Assembly (NCBI RefSeq): GCF_008085905.1
Contig: NZ_VSFF01000006.1
Coordinates: 124,001 to 188,000 of the forward strand
Reading direction: 5' to 3'
Source: Actinomadura syzygii
Lineage (GTDB): Bacteria > Actinomycetota > Actinomycetes > Streptosporangiales > Streptosporangiaceae
Length of the DNA stretch: 64,000 bases
The notes beneath the pieces were generated by a model, which was given only the letters and a program-made list of their open reading frames with translations, was not told the origin of the DNA and searched no databases. Both the position numbers and the translations under genes were made by a program. Shown one piece after another: positions 24,267 through 33,853 of the stretch. Positions within the stretch are counted from its first letter, which is position 1, and every line of letters starts with the position of its first letter.

Positions 24267-27200
24267 GGGCGGCCTTCCAGCGCAGGTTGGCGATCGCGAG
24301 GTCGGTGCTGACGGTGATCTGCCGCCGGGTCGCCGACATCACCGTGGCGGGGAGCATGTGCGCGTACGCCGTCCCGTCGAGGTGCCCCGGCTCGACGGCC
24401 CGGGTCTTCGCCAGGTCGAACGTCTCGGTGACCGCGTCGACGAGGTCGGCGGGCGTCCAGCGCCCGGCGGGGTCGCGCACCGGCGGGACGACGAGGAGCA
24501 TCGCCTGCGGCGGTTCGGCGTCCGGGCCGTCGTAGTGCACCGCGATGCCGGTGGTCTCGCGCTCGGCCGGGATCACCTCGGTCCACTCGTCGAACACCAG
24601 CCCGCACTGGTCGCCGTTCAGCGGGGCGGTGTAGTGCGCGGTGAACAGCAGCCGGTCCTCGGCGAGCTGGTCGGGCAGGTTCGGGTCCTTCGCGAACTCC
24701 ATGGCCAGCCAGTGGTCGCCCGCGACGTACGGGAACTGGACGGGCGTCAGCGGCGGCTCCTTCCAGCCGAGGACGCCGAGCAGCCCGCCGGGCCCGAGCA
24801 GCCCGCTCGCGAGCATCAGGGTCTTCTCCCACAAGCGCGGCTTCTCCCTGATGCGGGCCATCCCGTGCAGCCAGTCGTCGACCGGGAAGTCGCGGGCGGG
24901 CGAGAGGTGCGCGACGAGCTTGTCGCCGTCGTTGCGCGCCTTGCTCCACTGCTGGAGGAGCGGGCCGGGCGCGGTGAACTGGGGCACGGCCAGCACGTCC
25001 TCGCCGAGCAGCGCCTTGAGCGCGTCGATCGCGGCGCCCACCCGGTCCGGCCCGGGGATCGCCTTGTCGTAGACGGCCAGCGCCTTGGTCGCGGCGTCGC
25101 CGCGCGCGGACAGCTCGTCCATCAACCGCCCCGCGCGGGTGAGCAGGTCCCTGCCGAACACGACGACCTGGTCCTGGAACGGCGCGAGGTCCAGCCCGGC
25201 CGGATCGACGTCGGTCAGCGGCAGCAGCGCCGCGACGTCGGCGAGCAGGCCGCTCAACGTCGTCTTCCTGGTCTTGGCGATCTGGTTCAGGGCTTTGAGG
25301 CGGTCGGCGAAGCGGGAGCGCAGGCGGCCGACCCGGTCGCGCAGTTCGCGCGCGGTCGACGGGCGCGGGCCCGGCTTGGTGGTGAGCAGCCCCTCGGCCT
25401 GCTGCAGGATCTTGAACCGCTCCGCGGCGGGCGTGGACGCCGGCAGGTGGTCGTACTGGTCGAGCAGCGCGTCGGCGGCGGCGAGCGCGCGGGTCATCCG
25501 CGCGGCGACCTCGGCGACGGCGGCCAGGACGGCGGCGAACACCCCGCGCCGCCACAGCGCCAGCTCGCCCCATCCGCTGCGCACCAGGCCGAACCCGCCC
25601 GCCGCGACGGTCAGCTTCGCGTAGCGGGCGAGGAACGTGTCGATCCCGCTGACCAGCGCGGCGCGGGCAGGGTCCGCGCCGTCGGGGTACAGCGGCCCGA
25701 GGTCGGCGATGAGGTCGGTGACGTCGTCGCGCAGGTCGGTCAGGGCGTCCAGGACCTTCGCCGGACGTTCGCGCGGCAGCGCCACGGCGTCGTCCGCGGA
25801 CCGGTCGAGCGGCGCGCTCCCGGCGGCCGGGACCAGGTCGCGCGGACGCAGCGGCCGCGCGGTCGTCAGCAGCGTCCGCAGGGCCGCGACCAGCGGGGAC
25901 AGCTCGAAGAAGCCGATCTTCCCGGCGAATCCGGGGCCGTTCTGGTCGGAGATGCGGGTGGTGTACTCGATCGACAGCTCGACGTCCGGGCGCGGCTTCG
26001 CCTGGTCGATCACGACGCCGAGGATCCGGTCGTCCAGGTCGGTCATCGCGGCCTCGTCCGCCGGGCGCAGCGCCCAGAGCAGGTCGATCGGTTCGAGCCC
26101 GGTCTCCTGCTGGGTCACGAGCCGCTGCTTCTTCGTGCCGTCGTCCGGATCCCGCCAGGTCACCAGCGCGGCGACCGTCGTGGGGTTCGGCAGGACGGCG
26201 GGCAGCCAGGCGTTCACTCCCGGTTCGGCCATGCCGCGCGGCGCCCCGTTGCCGGGCGGACGGCCCGCCATGAGCTGGAGCCCGAGGCGGTGCGTCAGAG
26301 TGGTGCCGCTGCGCGGGGTCTCCACGACGGACGGTGCGGGCGCGACGCCCTCCTTCGCGTAGGCGTCCAGCGTCGCTGAGGCTCGTTCGGGGTGGCCCTG
26401 CAACGCCTGGTGGGTGCCTTCGGCCACGGCGAGGTCGGCGAGCGCGTCGTGCACGTCGCGGAGCGCGTCGATCTCCTTGCCGATGTCGCCGACGACGCCC
26501 GCGTCCGCCTGTTGCAGGTCCGTGAAGCCGAACGGGTAGTGCTGGTCGGCCGCCGGCAGCGCGTTGACGTGCCGGAGCAGTGCCAGCCCGTCGATCACGT
26601 TGCGGGCCTCGACCTCTTCGATGCGGCGCGGCCGGGCCGGATCGTCCGAGGCCGGGACGGTCTCGTCGATCTTGTTGGCGCGGAGCGGGAACTTCAGCCG
26701 GAGCCCGGCGATGTAGCGATCCAGCCCGGCGCGGCGGTCGTGCAGGCCGCGCTCGAAGCGGTAGCCGAGCAGCGCGCCCAGCGACTGGCCCTGGCGCATC
26801 CCGTCCAGGATCGTGAGGGCGAGCCGGACGCGCTCGGAGCTGAGGTTCACCGCGAACGCGCTGGTGTCCGGCGTCTTGTTGGCCATGTACCCGGCGCGCA
26901 GCACGGCGGCCGTGCGGGCGTGGGCGGGCGACGGCGTGTGGACGTAGCCGCCGTTGTCCGGGTCGAGCGGGATCGGCGCGGTCCCGAACACGATCGCGAG
27001 GTCGGCGGGCGGCGTGACGTGGCCGGCCTCGTCGCTCGTCCGCCGGGCGACGTTCTCCAGCCAGCCGTACGCGCCGAGATGGACGCCGCGCTTCGGGGCG
27101 TCCGTGCCGCCGGGGCCGTACCGGAGTTCGGCCAGCCGCTCGTTCGCCAGCCCGAGCCGCCAGGCGTCGAGCCGGTACGTGGCGCAGTCGACGTGCTCGG

Positions 27201-29505
27201 CGAGCACCCGCTCCAGCCGCGCCGTGGGCAGCCCGGCGAGCAGGCCGAGCGCCTTGATCTGCTCGTCGAGATCCGCCGTGGCCGGGTGGGTGCCGAGCAC
27301 CGTGCGGAGGAACTCGTGCACCAGCACGGACTGGCCGCCGGTCATCGCCGGGTTCGTCGAGTAGAGCGTGCGGTACCGGCTCTCGCTCAAGATCGTCTGG
27401 CCCGGCCTCGGGATCTTGATGTGGACGAACGGCGCGTCCCGCGCGTCGGGCGCCACGGTGCCCGGAGTGGCCAGGGCGAGCCGTCGCGCGGCCTCCGCCC
27501 AGCCGAGCAGCATCGCGTGCCGCGCCAGCAGGTACAGCAGGGCCGAAGGCGGCAGGTTGTCGAGGAAGCCCTTCTCCTCGCGCACCTTGTCCAGGTCGGC
27601 GCGGGCGTTGTCGGCGAGCCAGCTCAGGTAGTTGCGGCCGTCGCCGGTGTACGCGCGGATCGGATCGGTCTCCGACAGCGGACGGTCGTCCACCAGCGGC
27701 GCCAGCAGCGGATGGTGGACGTCGGTGAACAGCCGCCGCAGCAGGTCGGGGTCGGCCGCCGGGTCGCTCGTCGGACGGCCGAACCGGGCGAGCAGCGCGC
27801 GGATCGGCTGCGGCATGGTCAGCTGCCGCTCCAGGGCGTCCTTCACCTGGGGGCCGAGCGCGCGGAGGTTCTCCCGGTTGAAGACGTCCTCGACGCTCTG
27901 CGCGTAGCGCTGGTGGAACTCGGCCGAGGTCGGGTGCAGCGCGAGAATGTCCAGGAGGGCTTGGTGCGGGTCGTCGGCCGTGCCGTCCAGGTGGGTGACG
28001 TGTGCGAGCGCGTTGTGCCAGTCCTTCGCCGCCTCCGTGAGGACGACGTTCAGCGCCTTGCGGTGCTTCGCCGCGTCCGGCCAGGCCAGCCGGGAGAAGA
28101 CGGTCGTCGGCAGGATCCCGTACGGCTGGCGGCCGATCTTCACGGCGGAGAGCGGGCCGCGTCCGGACACGTGCGCGACGAAGAACGACCTGGTCTGCGC
28201 GATCTGCTCGTCGCCGAGCACACCATTGAGCAGCGACCGCAGGTAGTAGCCCCAGGTCGCGGGCCACAGCGCGGTGTGCGCGGCGCGTGCGTCGCGGCGG
28301 TCGGTGCCCTCGGCGTTCGGCACCCCGGCGAGCACCGCCGGGTCGAGGCCGAGCAGCTCGGCGAACCACTCGCCGTCGGTCTTCGTCGTCCAGTCGGCGG
28401 CGGTGGCGGCGAACCCGGCCGCCGTCGCGAGCCCCGCCTCGGCCTCGGCCGCGGCGTCCTGACCGGCCGGGGCCTGCTCGGTGTTGTTCGTCGGCGTGCC
28501 CTGCGGCAGCAGGCTGAACCCGGCCGGGCTGCGGAGCTGGCGGGTGAGCAGCCCGCCGAGCGCCGTCGCGGACTGCTCCGGCGTGGCCTGCTCCCGCAGC
28601 CCCAGCACGACGAGCCGGTCGACGCCGTTCCGGAACGCGGCTTCGAGGGGGATCCGGATCCCCATCCCGGCGTTGACGGCCTCGTTGAAGTCGGTCAGCC
28701 AGCGCAGCGCGGGCGGGACGGTCAACGCGCCCGTGGTCTCGTCGATCTTGAGCTGGTTCGCCTTCGCCTCGCCCGGGTCCGGGCTGACCGCGAGCTCCGC
28801 ACGCACCGGGCCGCCGGGCTTGGAGAACACCTGCGCGCCGTTCACGTACCCGAACGCGACGAACCGGTCGGGCAGCAGCGTGGCCTTCGCGGCGACCGTC
28901 CAGGACTGCGGCGCGATCTGGTCGGCGGCGGGCGGCGGCAGGACGAGGAACGACACCACGACGTCGTTGCCGCTGGTGACGGGCGCGCTGTCCACACCCT
29001 GTGGACGGCGGGCCCGGATCGCGTCGGCCCGGGTCTTCCCGACCGCCGCGAGCAGCGCGATGTCGGCGTCGCGCAGCTTGGCGCGGTCGCCGTGCGCGCG
29101 CCAGACGGCCGTCCAGTACGTGACGGCGGGCTGGCGGTCGTTCGCCGCGGGCGCCGCGGCGCTGACGATCACCAGGACGGTCGTCGTCAGCGGCACCCCG
29201 GTCGGACGGTCCGCCGGGTTGGACGGACGGCGGCCTTGCAGCAGCCACCCCGCACGCCCGGCCGGGACGCGGGCGACCAGTTCGTGCCAGGCGGCCCGCT
29301 CCCCCACCGCCGCCCCGCCGGACGCCCATAACCCCGTCCAGTAGGCGTCGAGCGCGGCGAGTTCGGCGCGGGTGGGACGGGGCTCGAACTTGTCGATCGC
29401 CCACTCGTCGGGGAAGACCCGGACGAGCAGCTCGGTCCGGGTGAACCGCGTCTCCACGCGGACCGGCCCGAGCAGCACCGGGAAGTCAAGGCTTAGGACG
29501 GGCAT
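24259..29505 (-). CDS. Uncharacterised 1748-residue protein
   Basis: This very large soluble protein has no signal peptide and no membrane segments. The N-terminus has a distinctive block LLGPVRVETRF (11-21), then LLVRVFPDEWAID and YWTGLW (55-60). The middle contains QPYGILPTTVFSRL and NYLSWLADN-type helical regions, and the last third is strongly helical and charged with coiled-coil-like heptads (for example around VRLRSRFADRLKALNQIAKTR when read by eye). No nuclease, ATPase or protease motif is visible. It overlaps the 1066-residue gene upstream by 20 bases and the 619-residue gene downstream by eight. The size and all-soluble nature suggest a structural scaffold, but this is only inference. 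Confidence 0.7.
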   Translation of the reverse strand: MPVLSLDFPVLLGPVRVETRFTRTELLVRVFPDEWAIDKFEPRPTRAELAALDAYWTGLWASGGAAVGERAAWHELVARVPAGRAGWLLQGRRPSNPADRPTGVPLTTTVLVIVSAAAPAANDRQPAVTYWTAVWRAHGDRAKLRDADIALLAAVGKTRADAIRARRPQGVDSAPVTSGNDVVVSFLVLPPPAADQIAPQSWTVAAKATLLPDRFVAFGYVNGAQVFSKPGGPVRAELAVSPDPGEAKANQLKIDETTGALTVPPALRWLTDFNEAVNAGMGIRIPLEAAFRNGVDRLVVLGLREQATPEQSATALGGLLTRQLRSPAGFSLLPQGTPTNNTEQAPAGQDAAAEAEAGLATAAGFAATAADWTTKTDGEWFAELLGLDPAVLAGVPNAEGTDRRDARAAHTALWPATWGYYLRSLLNGVLGDEQIAQTRSFFVAHVSGRGPLSAVKIGRQPYGILPTTVFSRLAWPDAAKHRKALNVVLTEAAKDWHNALAHVTHLDGTADDPHQALLDILALHPTSAEFHQRYAQSVEDVFNRENLRALGPQVKDALERQLTMPQPIRALLARFGRPTSDPAADPDLLRRLFTDVHHPLLAPLVDDRPLSETDPIRAYTGDGRNYLSWLADNARADLDKVREEKGFLDNLPPSALLYLLARHAMLLGWAEAARRLALATPGTVAPDARDAPFVHIKIPRPGQTILSESRYRTLYSTNPAMTGGQSVLVHEFLRTVLGTHPATADLDEQIKALGLLAGLPTARLERVLAEHVDCATYRLDAWRLGLANERLAELRYGPGGTDAPKRGVHLGAYGWLENVARRTSDEAGHVTPPADLAIVFGTAPIPLDPDNGGYVHTPSPAHARTAAVLRAGYMANKTPDTSAFAVNLSSERVRLALTILDGMRQGQSLGALLGYRFERGLHDRRAGLDRYIAGLRLKFPLRANKIDETVPASDDPARPRRIEEVEARNVIDGLALLRHVNALPAADQHYPFGFTDLQQADAGVVGDIGKEIDALRDVHDALADLAVAEGTHQALQGHPERASATLDAYAKEGVAPAPSVVETPRSGTTLTHRLGLQLMAGRPPGNGAPRGMAEPGVNAWLPAVLPNPTTVAALVTWRDPDDGTKKQRLVTQQETGLEPIDLLWALRPADEAAMTDLDDRILGVVIDQAKPRPDVELSIEYTTRISDQNGPGFAGKIGFFELSPLVAALRTLLTTARPLRPRDLVPAAGSAPLDRSADDAVALPRERPAKVLDALTDLRDDVTDLIADLGPLYPDGADPARAALVSGIDTFLARYAKLTVAAGGFGLVRSGWGELALWRRGVFAAVLAAVAEVAARMTRALAAADALLDQYDHLPASTPAAERFKILQQAEGLLTTKPGPRPSTARELRDRVGRLRSRFADRLKALNQIAKTRKTTLSGLLADVAALLPLTDVDPAGLDLAPFQDQVVVFGRDLLTRAGRLMDELSARGDAATKALAVYDKAIPGPDRVGAAIDALKALLGEDVLAVPQFTAPGPLLQQWSKARNDGDKLVAHLSPARDFPVDDWLHGMARIREKPRLWEKTLMLASGLLGPGGLLGVLGWKEPPLTPVQFPYVAGDHWLAMEFAKDPNLPDQLAEDRLLFTAHYTAPLNGDQCGLVFDEWTEVIPAERETTGIAVHYDGPDAEPPQAMLLVVPPVRDPAGRWTPADLVDAVTETFDLAKTRAVEPGHLDGTAYAHMLPATVMSATRRQITVSTDLAIANLRWKAAHE

Positions 29506-32500
29506 CCGGCAGCATCTCCTGCGCGTGTACGGCCACCAGGACCGGTGCCTGGAAGAGGATGTAGGCGACGTCCGCCGAGCTGATGTCGGACCGCCAGCCC
29601 ACGAGGATCTTTTCGTCGTCCCGGCGCTGCTCCGCCTTCTCCTGGTCGTCCTCGTCGCCGTTGAACTCGGCGAGCTCGACCTTGATGTCGGCGTCGAACT
29701 GGATGAAGCGGTGCCGGTCGTGCGGGTCCACGCGGTCCCACGTCAGGTCGTTCCACACCTCGACGGGGACCGGGTCGCCGGGCTGCTCCTCGTCCACGCC
29801 GAACCGCGGCTCGCCCGGACGCTCCTTGATCACGAAGAACCAGCCGAGGTCGCCGCCCCGGCCGCGCGCCTCGTCGGCGTCGAGGTCGAAGCCGAGCAGG
29901 TAGACGTCGGGCTCGACCTTGGCCTCGTAGATCGGCAGCTTGACCAGGTCCGACGGCGGGGGCAGGTTCTCCGGGAGGGGCGCCAGTTCGCGCTCGCCGC
30001 TGGTGTCGGGCACGCCCCGCACGACGGGCCAGGCGGCCTTGTGCGCGTAGATCGCCGCGTTCGGATACTTCTTCAGAAGCTCGCCGCGAATCAGCAACAC
30101 GAGGTCGTTCTTCCGGCGGCTGTTCCCGCCCAACGGAGTGGTGGTGCTCCATTTGTGGATCGGCGGGATGTCGTACAGCCGTTCGCGCCGCTTCGCCGCG
30201 GACTCGCCCGGCTGCGGCATCGCCGCCCTCGGGTCCCAGAACTGGCGGAACGGCGTGCCGCGCATGTCGGTCGGGAATTCGCGCCAGAGCATTTCCCGCG
30301 CCATCTCGTGGTTGAGCCCGACGAGGTACGACTCGATGAACCGGCGGTTGTTCTCCAGGAGGGTGATCGAGTTCGCCGGGATCAGCCCGAGGTTCGGCAC
30401 GAACGTGTCGACCGACATCTTCAGCAGGTCTTCGTACATCGGCATGTCGAACACCGGGTAGGCCATCACCTCGGTCAGCTCGGCCAGCTCGCCGCTCACG
30501 GGTCTGAGGCGCTCCGGGAGGTTCATCGAGGCGATCAGGTTGTCCACGACGGTCTTGTCCGAGCGCAGGCCGGTCATCATGTCGGCGGTCGCGTCGACCA
30601 CGCCCAGCTTCGGCGGGTCCTCGACGTGGCCGCCCGTCTCGGCGTCGCCCCAGCCCGCGTACAGCTCCCGCAGCGCGTCCTTGTACGCGGCGGCCTCCGC
30701 GCTGTCGTGGTCCCCGACCGGCGTGGTGGCGGTCTCGCCGTACTCGCGCAGCTCGAACAGCGGGTTGCGGGCGAGGACGTCGACCGGGTCGCCGGGCGGC
30801 TTCGGCGGGAGCCGCGCGTCCAGCTCCGTTGGCGTGACGACGGCCGCCGGGGTGCCCTTCGGGGACGCGGCCGTGACCTCCAGTTCGTCGATGCGGGAGA
30901 CGAGCGTCTCGGCGGGCCTGACCTCCGGGAATTGGAGCGTCCTCATCAGCCGCGAGCCCGGCCGGGTGATCCGGCGCATCGCCGGGGAGACAGGGGCCGC
31001 CGCGACCCGGCTGCGCGCGACCTTGAACCCGACCGCCAGTTGCTCGCCGAGACCCACGAGACCTTCGCCGAGGGCGGCGAAACCTGACTCGGGGGCGCGT
31101 TCGACCACTCGTCCGTGCGCGGGGGCGGTCAGCGTCAGCGTCCTGGCCGAGGGCAGCGGCGGCGGATCGGCGTCGGCGGCGAGCGGCGCCACGGGGACGG
31201 CCGGCGGCTCGAAGTGCTTGTCGTGCAGGCGGTTCCCGACCTCGCGCGCGAGCTGCGCCGCCCGGATCTTCTCGTTCGCCCGCTGGGCCTCGCCGAGCTG
31301 GTTCCAGGCGGCGTCCATCAGCTCGTCCTGCCGCTTCTGGACGACCTGCGCCCCGAACTGCGCGGCGACCCGGAAGCGCGGGTCGAGGTTGAGCCGATGC
31401 ACCCAGTCGCGCAGGACGTCGTCGCTCACCGGTTGGCCGTCGGCGTCGACGAGGAGTTGCGGCATGAGCGCGTGCCAGCGCCCGTACAGCGGCGGCGTGA
31501 TCACCGGGTCGGGCTGCGCCGCGAGGTCGGAGACGTGCGGCGCGAGCGCGGCGTTCGCCATCGTCGGCGGCTGGTGCTGGTACGCCTCGGCCAGGTTGAT
31601 CAGCCCGGCCATCGCCCGCTGCCACTGGTTCGGGTACTGCGGCGCGGGCGGAGGCCGCAGCCTGTAGTAGTTGTCCCAGTTCTCCCAGTCGTCGGGGTTC
31701 TCGTCGGAGTCGGGCAGTTGCAGCGCGCCGCCGAGCTTCAGCACGCCGTCCGGCTGGGTCGGCGTGGTGACGCCGGGCAGGCCGAAGCCGGGACTGCGGT
31801 GCGCGTCCATGTCCCGGCGGCCGACCGGCTCCTTGGCCTCCAGCGGTTTCAGCAGCCGGACGAGGTACTCGAAGTCGCCCACCTCGCCCGTGGTGAACGA
31901 CCAGCGGTGGTAGTAGGGCAACTGGCCGGTGGCCACGGTCTGCGGAACGCCCCAGCTCGGCGTCATCGCCGGGATCGCGCCCGGCGCGAGGCCGAGCCCG
32001 GCGCGCCGTCCCGTCTCGAACGCGGGGACCAGGAACGCGTCGTACGTCGTCTTGGGCGAGAGGTGGCGCGGGCAGACTACTCGTGAGCATGCGCTGTCCG
32101 GCGCGTCGCGCAGGACGCGGCCGAGGTTCGTTAGCGCCGCGCCCATGTTGTTCGGATCGTCGATCGCCAGCGGGATGTCGAGTTCGCCGTTGACGTGGAC
32201 GTGCGCCCACGCCCCCAACTCGGCGGCCGGTTGCAGGGCGCGCGGGTCGGTGACGGTGATGGACGGCAGGGGGCCGCCGCCGGGCTGCTCCTTGAACTCG
32301 GTCCCGGCCAGCACGATCAAGGCGAGCCACGGCGCCAGCCGCTTCGTGCCGCCGTCCGGCGGGGCGGGGCTGTACCGCCACGGGAAGACCTCGTCGTAGA
32401 ACTCGATGTGCGCGAGGTAGTTGGGCTCGAAGGTGGCGATGGACGGCAGCGGCTCGACCCGCGAGATCGCCCGCGGGTCGACGCCGATCACGTCGCCGGG

Positions 32501-32686
32501 GCCGTAGATCTGCAACGGCTGCTCGACGAGGCGGTTGGGCGGGTCGTCGCCGTCCTTGAGCGCGTCCCCGGTCAGCTTCAGCCTGACGTTGATCGTGGCC
32601 CGGGGCGCGGTGCCCGGCGGCTGGGTGATCCGCGTCGTCAGGCCGGTCCGCAGCCAGGGCAGGAAGGAGTAGGCGTTCGCGCTCAC
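29486..32686 (-). CDS. Uncharacterised 1066-residue protein with FLPWLR and FEPNY motifs
   Basis: The start is GTG at 32686, overlapping the Kelch gene stop (GTGA). Near the N-terminus are well-spaced motifs: SFLPWLRTGL (7-16), YGPGDVIGVD (61-70), FEPNYLAHIEF (86-96), FPWRYSP (101-107) and RLAPWLALIVLAG (116-128). The rest is mixed alpha/beta, with blocks such as REFPTDMRGTPFRQFWDP (about residue 800) and GFDLDADEARGRGGDLGWFFVIKERPGEPRFG near the end. There is no signal peptide or known catalytic signature. Several tryptophan/proline motifs suggest a conserved family of its own. It lies between the Kelch and the 1748-residue genes in the same operon. Confidence 0.7.
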   Translation of the reverse strand: MSANAYSFLPWLRTGLTTRITQPPGTAPRATINVRLKLTGDALKDGDDPPNRLVEQPLQIYGPGDVIGVDPRAISRVEPLPSIATFEPNYLAHIEFYDEVFPWRYSPAPPDGGTKRLAPWLALIVLAGTEFKEQPGGGPLPSITVTDPRALQPAAELGAWAHVHVNGELDIPLAIDDPNNMGAALTNLGRVLRDAPDSACSRVVCPRHLSPKTTYDAFLVPAFETGRRAGLGLAPGAIPAMTPSWGVPQTVATGQLPYYHRWSFTTGEVGDFEYLVRLLKPLEAKEPVGRRDMDAHRSPGFGLPGVTTPTQPDGVLKLGGALQLPDSDENPDDWENWDNYYRLRPPPAPQYPNQWQRAMAGLINLAEAYQHQPPTMANAALAPHVSDLAAQPDPVITPPLYGRWHALMPQLLVDADGQPVSDDVLRDWVHRLNLDPRFRVAAQFGAQVVQKRQDELMDAAWNQLGEAQRANEKIRAAQLAREVGNRLHDKHFEPPAVPVAPLAADADPPPLPSARTLTLTAPAHGRVVERAPESGFAALGEGLVGLGEQLAVGFKVARSRVAAAPVSPAMRRITRPGSRLMRTLQFPEVRPAETLVSRIDELEVTAASPKGTPAAVVTPTELDARLPPKPPGDPVDVLARNPLFELREYGETATTPVGDHDSAEAAAYKDALRELYAGWGDAETGGHVEDPPKLGVVDATADMMTGLRSDKTVVDNLIASMNLPERLRPVSGELAELTEVMAYPVFDMPMYEDLLKMSVDTFVPNLGLIPANSITLLENNRRFIESYLVGLNHEMAREMLWREFPTDMRGTPFRQFWDPRAAMPQPGESAAKRRERLYDIPPIHKWSTTTPLGGNSRRKNDLVLLIRGELLKKYPNAAIYAHKAAWPVVRGVPDTSGERELAPLPENLPPPSDLVKLPIYEAKVEPDVYLLGFDLDADEARGRGGDLGWFFVIKERPGEPRFGVDEEQPGDPVPVEVWNDLTWDRVDPHDRHRFIQFDADIKVELAEFNGDEDDQEKAEQRRDDEKILVGWRSDISSADVAYILFQAPVLVAVHAQEMLPDARPKP

Positions 32687-33837
32687 GAACCGCTCCCGCG
32701 CCGCTCGGACGTCTTGGTCAGCTCGGCGCCCTGCCCGGCGGCGGCCGCCAGCCCGGTACGGGCCACGCCGCCCGCGACGAGCACCTTCGCGCCGGAGGCC
32801 GCGGCGGCGAAGCCCCACCGTCCCGCGGCGAGGCCCGCCACCTTCGTCCACGCTCCGGCGGAGTACTCCAGGGCGCTGCGGTAGCCCGCCTCGTCGTGGA
32901 GGTCGTCCGCGCCGCCGACCACCAGGACCTTCCCCGAGCCGAGCGGGACCGCGCGGTGCGACGACCTCCCGGCGGGCATCGGCGCGGTCTCCTGCCAGCT
33001 CCCCTGGGTCAGGTCGTACACCTCGGCGGTGGCGCGGGCGAACGGGTCGAAGCTCCCGTCGCCGGGCGCTCCGGGCGCGCTGCCACCGGCGACCAGCACG
33101 CTGGTCGCGGACAGCGCCGTCGCGGTGTGCGCGCTGCGCGGATGGTGCAGGCTGCCGGTCGGCGTCCAGGTCTTGGCGTCGGTGTCGTAGAGCTCGCAGA
33201 ACGCCAGCGCCGGATCGTCGCCCGTCCCCACCGGTACGCTGCCGCCGCAGACCAGCACCTTCTTGCCGTCCTGGAGGACGACGGCGGTGTGCCCGGTGCG
33301 GGCGTCGGTCATGTCCTTCGCGGCGGTCCACGTCTCGTCCGCCGGGTCGAACAGCTCCGCCGATCGCACCGCCATCACGGTGCCGCCCGACCTGACCGTG
33401 CTCCCGCCCGCGACGAGGACCTGGCCGTTCGACAGCAGCACCGCGCTGTGCCCCCAGCGGGCGGCGGCCATCGGATGCGCGGTCGCCGTCCAGGCGCCCT
33501 GCGCCGGGTCGTAAAGCTCGGCGGTGGCCAGCGCGGGCGCGCCGGGACCGCCCCGGCCGCCCGTGACCAGCACCTTCCCGCTGGGCAGCAGGGTCAGGGC
33601 GTGCAGTTGCCTGGCCGAGCCGAGCAGGACGGGCGCCGACCACGTGCCCTGCTCCAGGTCGAACACCGCGCTCTGCCGCACGGCGGCGGACGCGGCATCG
33701 GCACCGCCCGCGACCAGCACCTTCTTGCCGTCCTTGAGGACCACGGCGGTGTCGTGCTGGCCGGACCAGCTCACCGCCGCGACGTAGTCCGGAGCGGACG
33801 ACCAGGCGTCGGCGGCCGCCAGCGTGGCAGCGGTCAT
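32683..33837 (-). CDS. Kelch-type beta-propeller protein (free)
   Basis: This 384-residue protein consists almost entirely of about seven Kelch-like units with the pattern H-(S/T)-A-x-x-L...KVLVAGG...A-ELYDP...TW. No signal peptide is visible, so it should be cytoplasmic, unlike most secreted galactose-oxidase-like propellers. One unit (ALAFCELYDTDAKTWTPTGS) is nearly the same as a unit in the C-terminal propeller of the 1528-residue protein encoded just upstream, showing duplication within the operon. GAGGAAGGG lies upstream of the ATG, in the 16-base gap after the previous gene. A protein-binding role is likely; there is no evidence of enzymatic activity. Confidence 0.8.
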   Translation of the reverse strand: MTAATLAAADAWSSAPDYVAAVSWSGQHDTAVVLKDGKKVLVAGGADAASAAVRQSAVFDLEQGTWSAPVLLGSARQLHALTLLPSGKVLVTGGRGGPGAPALATAELYDPAQGAWTATAHPMAAARWGHSAVLLSNGQVLVAGGSTVRSGGTVMAVRSAELFDPADETWTAAKDMTDARTGHTAVVLQDGKKVLVCGGSVPVGTGDDPALAFCELYDTDAKTWTPTGSLHHPRSAHTATALSATSVLVAGGSAPGAPGDGSFDPFARATAEVYDLTQGSWQETAPMPAGRSSHRAVPLGSGKVLVVGGADDLHDEAGYRSALEYSAGAWTKVAGLAAGRWGFAAAASGAKVLVAGGVARTGLAAAAGQGAELTKTSERRGSGS

Positions 33838-33853
33838 CTCGTCACACCCTTCC

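Noticed and set aside
26392..29331. Long plus-strand open frame of 979 codons
   Set aside because: It lies entirely opposite the 1748-residue gene, is extremely rich in Arg, Gly and Val, and is a high-GC antisense artefact.
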